Shown: piece after piece, positions 7,917-11,990 of the stretch
How positions within the stretch are numbered: the first letter of the stretch is position 1
How the letters are laid out: every line of letters begins with the position of its first letter
Source of the DNA: UBA1794 sp964439955
GTDB taxonomy: Bacteria; Bacteroidota; Bacteroidia; Bacteroidales; Bacteroidaceae
Length of the DNA stretch: 11,990 nucleotides
Assembly: GCA_964439955.1 (NCBI GenBank)
Contig: CAYTPX010000046.1
Span: 1 to 11,990, forward strand
Direction of reading: 5' to 3'
Notes under the pieces: generated by a model
Database searches by the model: none
Told to the model about the DNA's origin: nothing
Seen by the model: the letters and a program-made list of their open reading frames with translations, nothing else
Position numbers and translations under genes: made by a program

Positions 7917-7931
7917 TGGCACACTGCTTGT
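7917..7931 (+). promoter_or_regulatory. Candidate sigma-54 (-24/-12) promoter
   Basis: TGGCAC at 7917-7922, a 5-base spacer, then TTGT at 7928-7931 match the sigma-54 consensus TGGCAC-N5-TTGC in 9 of 10 fixed positions with exact spacing. The only change is C to T at about -12. The predicted start is near 7943, about 80 bases before the ATG of the secreted protein at 8023. No Bacteroides-type TAnnTTTG element was found in the same interval. The nearest upstream gene encodes a sigma-54 activator. Confidence 0.65.
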
Positions 7932-7943
7932 TTCTATTCTTTA

Positions 7944-7970
7944 TGCCTGCGCCACGGGACGGGGCAGGCA
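7944..7970 (+). other. Hairpin at the predicted 5' end of the secreted-protein mRNA
   Basis: A 7-base perfect inverted repeat, TGCCTGC (7944-7950) and GCAGGCA (7964-7970), can be extended by two more pairs if a single base bulges on each side. It begins almost exactly where the sigma-54 transcript would start. No T-tract follows on either strand, so it is not a terminator. It may stabilise the mRNA 5' end or be a binding site. Confidence 0.45.
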
Positions 7971-8022
7971 AGCAAAACGAAACAAACGATATAAAAATAA
8001 CTTCTTAACAACAGTATTAGTT

Positions 8023-8418
8023 ATGAAAAAGAATGTAGTTTTTTCTCTTTTAGGAGCTTTTGTTTGTAGCAGTGCATTATTCGTTAACGCAGGCAACTCT
8101 GCAAGTTTGGACGACAATATACTGCTTCCCGACACAACAACCACGAAACAAAATGACTCAGTTGCTGAATGCACAAAGGAAGTCGCACTCTCCTTCGCCC
8201 TTTTCAGCGCAGACAGCACATGCACCGACAGCTGCAAAACCCAAAATGCCGAGGCTGCCTTGATAGCATGTTGTGACACTGTAGCCAATGATACTGCAAT
8301 ACAAAAAGAGGCAACCGCATCGTTGCTGGCATATACCGACAGCGTGGCAACCGACACGACCAAAGCTGAACCGGTAGCCGGAAAAGCAGATGCTGAAGCT
8401 TTGTTAGCACTCCTTTGA
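8023..8418 (+). CDS. Small secreted Thr/Asp/Cys-rich protein of unknown function
   Basis: This 131-residue protein begins with a clear Sec signal peptide: MKKN, a hydrophobic core at 5-21, then probable cleavage after VNA (residue 23). There is no lipobox cysteine at the cleavage point, so it is not an obvious lipoprotein. The mature part is acidic, rich in Ala, Thr, Asp and Ser, and contains five cysteines (50, 67, 71, 83, 84), including CTDSC and an adjacent CC pair. A loose motif recurs: ADSTCTDSC, CDTVANDT and TDSVATDT, suggesting short degenerate repeats. The C-terminus is a small helix-like AEALLALL. I do not recognise the family. Location should be periplasmic or extracellular. The gene is monocistronic, with the candidate sigma-54 promoter before it and two hairpins after it. 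Its composition is more AT-rich and repetitive than that of its neighbours. It could be a rapidly evolving lineage-specific protein. Confidence 0.8.
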   Translation: MKKNVVFSLLGAFVCSSALFVNAGNSASLDDNILLPDTTTTKQNDSVAECTKEVALSFALFSADSTCTDSCKTQNAEAALIACCDTVANDTAIQKEATASLLAYTDSVATDTTKAEPVAGKADAEALLALL

Positions 8419-8493
8419 GAAAAGGGGCTTCTTGAAATTCTTCCCTGTTAATCGGATGTAATTTCAACTATTGTATTTATCTCTGCTGTTCAT

Positions 8494-8551
8494 TGCTTCG
8501 GTCATTCGAAGCAGGAGGCCACGGGTGGACATCCCGTGGCCTTTCCTCTTT
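8494..8551 (+). terminator. Tandem hairpins ending the secreted-protein transcript
   Basis: The first hairpin is TGCTTCG (8494-8500) paired with CGAAGCA (8507-8513). The second and stronger one is GGCCACGGG (8517-8525) paired with CCCGTGGCC (8533-8541), extended by an A-T pair and followed by TTTCCTCTTT. The second is a typical rho-independent terminator for the gene ending at 8418. The first may protect the 3' end. Confidence 0.75.
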
Positions 8552-8840
8552 AAAGGGCAAGCCCTTCCGTTCGCCATCCACACGAAGAACCTGCCTTAAA
8601 CTACACGCCATCCCCAAAACAGGCCTTTACTGCACCCGAAAGGTTCACAGATTCCCCACTACGCCCACCCAAGAAAAATTCGTCCCCCCTCCGCCCCAAG
8701 ATGAGAACCACAGGCGATGGGATGTAGAACCCAAGGTTGTATCGGCCTCTAATCCCGCCCATGTCCCGTCCACCCAATCCATATATAATTTCCCATCCCC
8801 ATGCCTATCACAAGTTCCCCCACTCCCCGAGGGCTATGGG
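8552..8840. other. C-rich, G-poor convergent intergenic stretch
   Basis: No gene is recognised between the plus-strand terminator ending at 8551 and the minus-strand terminator starting at 8841. The base composition is sharply skewed on the plus strand: 27 C and 8 G in 8641-8700, and 25 C and 4 G in 8761-8820. The plus-strand open frames crossing it are Pro/Ser-rich and look like by-products of this composition. No repeats long enough to call were seen. Confidence 0.5.
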
Positions 8841-8883
8841 GACAAAACAAAACTTCCTTCCCCCGCATCACGGGGAAAGGAAG
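8841..8883 (-). terminator. Terminator of the rpmB-rpmG-DUF4295 transcript
   Basis: On the minus strand a 12-base stem (plus-strand arms 8853-8864 and 8872-8883, one wobble pair) with a 7-base loop is followed by TTTTGTTTTG. It lies about 60 bases beyond the DUF4295 stop codon, so transcription of the ribosomal cluster appears to end here. Confidence 0.8.
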
Positions 8884-8940
8884 CCTTTTAAGTTCTTTAC
8901 TTATCTAAACCGTCAAAAATCTTCTTTACCGGTAGGAAAA

Positions 8941-9099
8941 TTACTTCTTAAAGAAATTTTGAACCTCTTCGTTGGGCACCATCTGTTCATTGAAGATATA
9001 AGATCCGGTTTTCGGGGACTTTACCATCTTGATTACTTTCGTGTATGAACGTCCGTCTTTGGTACCTTCATGCAAGCTAGCGACAGTTTTCTTTGCCAT
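8941..9099 (-). CDS. DUF4295 family small basic protein
   Basis: This is a 52-residue basic protein beginning MAKKTVASLHEGTKDGRSYT and ending NEEVQNFFKK. I recognise it as DUF4295, a small Bacteroidota family whose gene sits directly after rpmG. It probably accompanies the ribosome, given its size, charge and constant neighbours, but no function is established to my knowledge. The start codon lies 22 bases after the rpmG stop codon, with AAGAAAG as a plausible ribosome-binding site. In many Bacteroides genomes, as I recall, ftsY follows; here a strong terminator follows instead. Confidence 0.9.
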   Translation of the reverse strand: MAKKTVASLHEGTKDGRSYTKVIKMVKSPKTGSYIFNEQMVPNEEVQNFFKK

Positions 9100-9121
9100 G
9101 GCTATAACTTTCTTAAGATTA

Positions 9122-9310
9122 TTACTTGATTTCCTTGTGAACCGTCATCCGCCGAAGGATTGGGTTGTACTTCTTCAATTCCAGACGCTCACTGGTGTTC
9201 TTGCGGTTCTTGGTCGTGATATAACGGGAAGTCCCCGGAAGGCCACTATCTTTCATCTCCGTGCATTCCAAGATAACCTGAACCCTGTTACCTTTTACTT
9301 TCTTTGCCAT
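9122..9310 (-). CDS. rpmG: 50S ribosomal protein L33
   Basis: This 62-residue basic protein is the small large-subunit protein L33, located near the tRNA exit site. The sequence MAKKVKGNRVQVILECTE, the YITTKNRKNT stretch and the ending KYNPILRRMTVHKE are characteristic. It has only one cysteine (Cys16), so it is the zinc-independent form without paired CxxC motifs. It lies between rpmB (23-base gap, with GAAGGAG as ribosome-binding site) and the DUF4295 gene, all probably on one transcript. Confidence 0.97.
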   Translation of the reverse strand: MAKKVKGNRVQVILECTEMKDSGLPGTSRYITTKNRKNTSERLELKKYNPILRRMTVHKEIK

Positions 9311-9333
9311 TTCGTTCTCCTTCTTTTTTTACG

Positions 9334-9594
9334 TTAGCCAATCACCTTGATTTCTTTCCAATCGCAATATCCTTTTTCAACCGCGGAGCGCAATGCGGCA
9401 TCAAGGCCTACTTTATTAATAAGGCGCAAACCTGCTGCACTCAGCTTCAAGCTGATCCAGCAATCTTGTTCCACATAATAGAATTTTTTCCTGAACAAGT
9501 TTACGTCGAACGTGCGTTTGGTACGCCGCTTGGAGTGGGACACATTATTGCCCACCATAGCCTTTTTACCGGTAATCTGACAAATCTTCGACAT
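9334..9594 (-). CDS. rpmB: 50S ribosomal protein L28
   Basis: This 86-residue large-subunit protein starts with MSKICQITGKKAMVGNNVSH followed by SKRRTKR, the L28 hallmark, and has a typical central RFYV-like segment (FRKKFYYVEQDCWISLKLS). The length is normal for Bacteroidota. It is the first gene of the rpmB-rpmG-DUF4295 cluster and has a very good promoter about 60 bases upstream. The ribosome-binding region is AAAGAAAG. Confidence 0.97.
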   Translation of the reverse strand: MSKICQITGKKAMVGNNVSHSKRRTKRTFDVNLFRKKFYYVEQDCWISLKLSAAGLRLINKVGLDAALRSAVEKGYCDWKEIKVIG

Positions 9595-9650
9595 TTTTCT
9601 ATCTTTCTTTTTTATTATTCCACTTCAGGGTACTTCTTCAAAACAGGGCA

Positions 9651-9682
9651 CAAAGATAGCGAACTTGCGGGGACTATACAAA
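9651..9682 (-). promoter_or_regulatory. rpmB operon promoter (-33 TTTG, -7 TATCTTTG)
   Basis: On the minus strand, TTTG (plus-strand 9679-9682), a 20-base spacer and TATCTTTG (9651-9658) give a near-perfect Bacteroides housekeeping promoter. The start site should lie about 50 bases before the rpmB ATG. Confidence 0.8.
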
Positions 9683-9712
9683 TAAATCGCTGAAAAAACC
9701 TCAAATTGCCAA

Positions 9713-10195
9713 TCACTTCCGTGATTCCAGAGCCTGCAACAAGAGTTCCAATACCCGCTTTGCCGCACGCGAAGCATTCGCCTCCCGCCCCTCGTCGCCT
9801 GTCTGGCAAAAAACGAGCGGTTCTTCTCCCCGCACGGCGGCGGCCATCCACACCGTCCCCACGGGCTTCCCGGGAGTCCCCCCGCCCGGGCCGGCAATTC
9901 CGGAAGTGGCCACAGCGCAATTTGCCCCCACGGCCGACATCGCACCCAGCGCCATTTCACGTACAGTTTGCGCGCTCACCGCCCCGAAAGCCTCCAAGGT
10001 ATCCGGACGGACATGCAACAAATCCATTTTCACTTCATTGGAATAAGCGACTACCCCGCCCTTATAAAAAGACGAGCAGCCAGGCCAAGCCGTAATGGCC
10101 GCCGCCACACGCCCCCCCGTGCAACTCTCCGCCGTGGCCAACGTATGGCCCGTAGCCTCCAGCCGGACGGCTAATTTTCCCACCAATTCGTCCAT
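9713..10195 (-). CDS. pncC: Nicotinamide-nucleotide amidohydrolase PncC (stand-alone CinA C-terminal domain)
   Basis: This cytosolic enzyme of the CinA C-terminal family is expected to convert nicotinamide mononucleotide to nicotinate mononucleotide plus ammonia, recycling the pyridine nucleotide released by NAD-dependent ligase and other NAD-consuming reactions. The 160 residues carry the signature AESCTGG (22-28, with the presumed catalytic Ser24), YSNEVK (51-56), SGIAGPGGG (98-106) and KPVG (110-113). The N-terminal molybdopterin-binding-like domain of full CinA (about 415 aa in all) is absent, so this is the short PncC form. The frame stays open upstream to 10339, but the ATG at 10195 is chosen because a perfect -7 element lies at 10214-10221, inside the extension. 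The family sequence also begins here. It lies upstream of rpmB, the usual Bacteroidales neighbour. No strong terminator separates them, so some read-through is possible. Confidence 0.93.
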   Translation of the reverse strand: MDELVGKLAVRLEATGHTLATAESCTGGRVAAAITAWPGCSSFYKGGVVAYSNEVKMDLLHVRPDTLEAFGAVSAQTVREMALGAMSAVGANCAVATSGIAGPGGGTPGKPVGTVWMAAAVRGEEPLVFCQTGDEGREANASRAAKRVLELLLQALESRK

Positions 10196-10213
10196 CGCGT
10201 TCGTTTCTTTGTA

Positions 10214-10221
10214 CAAAGGTA
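10214..10221 (-). promoter_or_regulatory. pncC -7 promoter element
   Basis: On the minus strand TACCTTTG is a perfect TAnnTTTG match, 18 bases before the ATG at 10195. The 5' untranslated leader would therefore be very short (about 10-14 bases). TTTG occurs 16 bases further upstream (10238-10241), somewhat closer than usual. Confidence 0.65.
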
Positions 10222-10330
10222 CGGAAAGAAGCGCAGACAAACGCAAGGAAAGGGGCAAAATGAAGCCGAAGCCACACCCGGCAAGGAAAACAGCGCCGCG
10301 GCATGGCTCCGGCCCATGCAAGGGAAATCC

Positions 10331-10346
10331 GGGTTTCATGAAACCC
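10331..10346. repeat. 16-base perfect palindrome downstream of the porin gene
   Basis: GGGTTTCATGAAACCC is its own reverse complement. It sits inside a looser inverted repeat (GGGAAA on the left, TTTCCC on the right). It lies about 50 bases after the porin stop codon. It may help end that transcript, although there is no clear T-tract, or it may be a protein-binding site. A second short stem, GCATGG / CCATGC, lies just to its left (about 10302-10320). Confidence 0.5.
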
Positions 10347-10391
10347 TTTGGAAAGTTTCCCCTGCCGCTTTTTTCTTCCTATCCCCGATTC

Positions 10392-11468
10392 TTAAAAACG
10401 AACCATGAACTCGATTACCAATTTGTCCCGTTCCGACACTTTGGGAACAGCGCCCTCGCGATAGAAATATTTCTCATAATTCAAGCGGATGTCGGAGAGG
10501 AACGGCTTGCTAACGCTCAGAGTGACGCCACCGGTCAGGCGCTGGCGGCGATAATCGTCCGTAATAAGCACGCCTTCCTCCCGCGTCCCGTCGCTGTGGT
10601 CGCTCATGTAGTCATAACGCCCCAGGAAGCTCATGGATTGGAACACCTTGCGGAGCGGCAAGGTATAGCTCACGAAGGCATCGACCGCATGCACGTCGCC
10701 GAAAGCATCCTGGGTATAATGCTTCAAAAGATATTCCGCCTCCACGTGCCAGCCGCCCCGTTCAAAGTAAAGCCCGGCGTCATACATGTAAATGCCGATG
10801 CTGTCGGGACGGATGTGTTGCGAACTCAGCGTGAGGTTCCAGCCTGGGGCGAAGAGGAACTGCGCCTTGACCGAATAATTAACCTGGTCGGTCCAGAAAT
10901 CCTTCTGGCCAGTCAGGCCAGAGCCGTTGAAAAGGCCGGCTTCCAGCACAATGGGAAAGCCCACGTCGAAGCGCGCGCCTACGGTAGCACCCACGTCGCG
11001 CACATTACCGACTTGCTTGGCGATGAACGACCGGTTGGCAAAATATTGTTGGTGCGGCGAACGGTGGGCGTCAATCGTAAAAGGCACGCGCATCTGCCCA
11101 ATGGTGAAGTTGGCGTCCTCTACCGCAAATCTTCCGCCCCGGCTGGACACCTTCTCCTTCCAAGGGGCGAAGCGGGCGTAGGCGTCTAACATTTTTATAT
11201 CCCCCTCATCGGAAAGGTCGATTTCCGCCTTGTAGCTTACCGCACGAGCCACGTTGCCCGTCAGGCTGAAACGCGCGTTGCGCACCTCAAAACGGCCAGA
11301 GGAAGTTTCCGGTTGGTATTCATACTTGGCACGGACCGTACCGTGGACTTCGGGTTTATAATTCACTTTTTCTTCCAAATCCGCCGTTCCGTCCTGAGCA
11401 TGGATTCCCTCCGCACCGGCCAATGCCAAGCACAAAAGCAACAGGCCACGAGTTGTTTTCTTTACCAT
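10392..11468 (-). CDS. Outer-membrane porin, phosphate-selective porin O/P (OprO/OprP) family
   Basis: This 358-residue beta-barrel outer-membrane protein starts with a signal peptide: MVKKTTRG, a leucine-rich core, and probable cleavage after IHA at residue 24. The mature part has alternating polar/hydrophobic strands throughout and ends in the aromatic residue Phe358 (VIEFMVRF), the outer-membrane assembly signal. The pattern VHGTVRAKYEYQ, RFEVRNARFSLTG, YKAEIDLSDEGDIKMLDAY and the later IGQMRVPF segment is typical of Bacteroidales members of the OprO/P porin family, which form anion or phosphate channels. TTG at 11474 is a possible earlier start, but the ATG at 11468 gives the standard signal peptide. 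It stands alone, without pst or phosphatase genes in view. Regulation is suggested by a perfect -7 element and PHO-box-like repeats upstream. True substrate selectivity cannot be read from the sequence. Confidence 0.88.
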   Translation of the reverse strand: MVKKTTRGLLLLCLALAGAEGIHAQDGTADLEEKVNYKPEVHGTVRAKYEYQPETSSGRFEVRNARFSLTGNVARAVSYKAEIDLSDEGDIKMLDAYARFAPWKEKVSSRGGRFAVEDANFTIGQMRVPFTIDAHRSPHQQYFANRSFIAKQVGNVRDVGATVGARFDVGFPIVLEAGLFNGSGLTGQKDFWTDQVNYSVKAQFLFAPGWNLTLSSQHIRPDSIGIYMYDAGLYFERGGWHVEAEYLLKHYTQDAFGDVHAVDAFVSYTLPLRKVFQSMSFLGRYDYMSDHSDGTREEGVLITDDYRRQRLTGGVTLSVSKPFLSDIRLNYEKYFYREGAVPKVSERDKLVIEFMVRF

Positions 11469-11493
11469 AATCAATTATCTCTGATTCTGGCCG

Positions 11494-11501
11494 CAAAAGT
11501 A
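11494..11501 (-). promoter_or_regulatory. Porin -7 promoter element
   Basis: On the minus strand TACTTTTG is a perfect TAnnTTTG match, 25 bases before the porin ATG. No TTTG is found 18-20 bases upstream; that position is taken by the third PHO-box-like half-site (TGTTATC). A weak -33 element is typical of promoters that need an activator. Confidence 0.65.
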
Positions 11502-11521
11502 GGAGGGAGGTTTTATATTAG

Positions 11522-11550
11522 GATAACATCCTCGTTACAGCAACGTTACA
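11522..11550 (-). promoter_or_regulatory. Candidate PHO-box-like triple direct repeat upstream of the porin
   Basis: On the minus strand three 7-base half-sites follow one another: TGTAACG (11544-11550), TGTAACG (11533-11539) and TGTTATC (11522-11528). They are separated by 4 bases each, an exact 11-base period. PhoB-type response regulators bind tandem 7-base direct repeats with 4-base spacers. The half-site resembles the E. coli PHO-box half-sites of the CTGTCAT/CTGTAAC type. The last half-site ends 20 bases before the -7 element, so it replaces the -33 element, as in known Pho promoters. Assignment to a PhoB-like protein is inferred from the arrangement and the porin type. Confidence 0.55.
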
Positions 11551-11696
11551 ATCCTGCCGTTTCCCCACCCCTGCCGCCTACGGGAGTCTCGCGCCTTCCA
11601 CCGAAACGGACGCGGCAACAGCGCCGTCCGAGGACACCTCGCCATTTTTCAATACGTTTTCCGCCTTGCGGCGTTTGGATGCAATTACTATCACGT

Positions 11697-11906
11697 TTAT
11701 ACTTCAACTAATTTGCCTTTATAGATAGGTAAGAGTTGCTCGAAATGTTTTTGGCTGCCTTGGGGAATTTTTATCTTCTGCAATGAGTCGCACCAATCGA
11801 ACACGCAGTTTCCAATGCTCGTCACACTGTCGGGTATGGATATATGCTGCAATGAACGGCAATACTTAAACGCAATGTCGCCTATGCTCGTCACGCCTTG
11901 TGGAAA
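11697..11906 (-). pseudogene. Truncated BspA-type leucine-rich-repeat protein remnant
   Basis: Seventy residues are readable: two 23-residue LRR_5/BspA-type repeats (VTSIGDIAFKYCRSLQHISIP, then VTSIGNCVFDWCDSLQKIKIP) and a typical C-terminal cap, SQKHFEQLLPIYKGKLVEV. The matching DNA repeat ATGCTCGTCAC occurs at 11815-11825 and 11884-11894, 69 bases apart. The frame is closed by TGA at 11907-11909, right where a further upstream repeat and a signal peptide would be expected, and no repeat sequence continues in other frames. GTG at 11894 is the only possible start and lies inside a repeat. It is therefore best read as the 3' remnant of a larger surface or secreted protein gene. The 146 bases between this and the PHO-like repeats hold no recognisable gene or good terminator. 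Confidence 0.65.
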
Positions 11907-11908
11907 TC

Positions 11909-11990
11909 ATGTTGCGCAAACGTTTCGTCATCGGGTATTTCCTGATGAACCTGATTGCTGCATTGGGAGCTTACTGCTTCTTTGACAACA
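11909..11990 (+). CDS. Start of a membrane protein gene (3' end outside window)
   Basis: ATG at 11909 opens 27 codons up to the window edge: MLRKRF, then a hydrophobic stretch of about 20 residues (VIGYFLMNLIAALGAYCFF), then DN. Two or more basic residues followed by a long hydrophobic segment suggest an inner-membrane protein or a signal anchor. GGAAA lies just before the ATG as a weak ribosome-binding site. The family cannot be identified from this much. The first base of the ATG overlaps the stop codon that closes the LRR remnant on the other strand. Confidence 0.4.
   Translation, partial: MLRKRFVIGYFLMNLIAALGAYCFFDN

Noticed and set aside
8493..9048. Plus-strand frames of 132 and 103 codons after the secreted-protein gene
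   Set aside because: They start within or after a terminator, are Pro/Ser-rich because of the C-rich DNA, and the second runs antisense into the DUF4295 gene.
9029..10095. Plus-strand frames opposite rpmG, rpmB and pncC
   Set aside because: They are antisense to conserved ribosomal protein genes and pncC.
10196..10339. N-terminal extension of the PncC frame starting at 10339
   Set aside because: It would start inside a palindrome and read across a perfect -7 promoter element at 10214-10221, and the family sequence begins at the ATG at 10195.
10095..11189. 364-codon plus-strand open frame opposite pncC and the porin
   Set aside because: It is antisense to two well-supported genes and shows no coherent domain.
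1..11990. CRISPR array, tRNA/rRNA genes, insertion sequence, riboswitch
   Set aside because: No regularly spaced long repeats, cloverleaf-like stems with CCA ends, transposase frames with terminal inverted repeats, or recognisable riboswitch cores were seen on either strand.

Overview
The window looks like the chromosome of a member of the order Bacteroidales (Bacteroidota), probably Bacteroidaceae-like. The evidence is several near-perfect Bacteroides-type promoters (TAnnTTTG at -7, some with TTTG near -33), a ribosomal cluster rpmB-rpmG-DUF4295, an OprO/P-type porin, a BspA-type leucine-rich-repeat remnant, and weak use of Shine-Dalgarno sites. The genus cannot be fixed from what is visible.

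Layout, left to right. Positions 1-234 hold the C-terminal tail of a DNA methyltransferase / restriction-modification-type protein, followed by about 550 bases without a convincing gene but with two rho-independent terminators for the minus strand. Then comes clpB (minus strand, 863 aa), whose promoter region is shared with a divergent plus-strand operon. That operon encodes a small hypothetical protein (probably DUF6621), a membrane hybrid histidine kinase with its own receiver and an atypical C-terminal HPt-like module, and an NtrC-type sigma-54-dependent response regulator. The kinase and regulator genes overlap by 4 bases. Next is a gene for a small secreted Thr/Asp/Cys-rich protein, with two hairpins after it. 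After a strongly C-rich, G-poor stretch come the minus-strand genes DUF4295, rpmG (L33) and rpmB (L28), then a stand-alone PncC/CinA C-terminal-domain amidohydrolase, then a phosphate-selective porin O/P family protein. The right end has a truncated leucine-rich-repeat remnant and the first 27 codons of a plus-strand membrane protein.

Two regulatory observations stand out. (1) Between the NtrC-type regulator and the small secreted protein lies a near-consensus -24/-12 sigma-54 promoter (TGGCAC, 5 bases, TTGT) with dyad and direct repeats about 100-130 bases upstream of its predicted start. This suggests a self-contained signalling unit: kinase, four-step phosphorelay, sigma-54 activator, secreted product. 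(2) Upstream of the porin lie three 7-base half-sites (TGTAACG, TGTAACG, TGTTATC) spaced exactly 11 bases apart. The arrangement is the same as a PHO box, and the innermost half-site sits where the -33 element should be, in front of a perfect -7 element. This fits phosphate-starvation control of a phosphate-selective porin. Both are read directly from sequence but their function is inferred.
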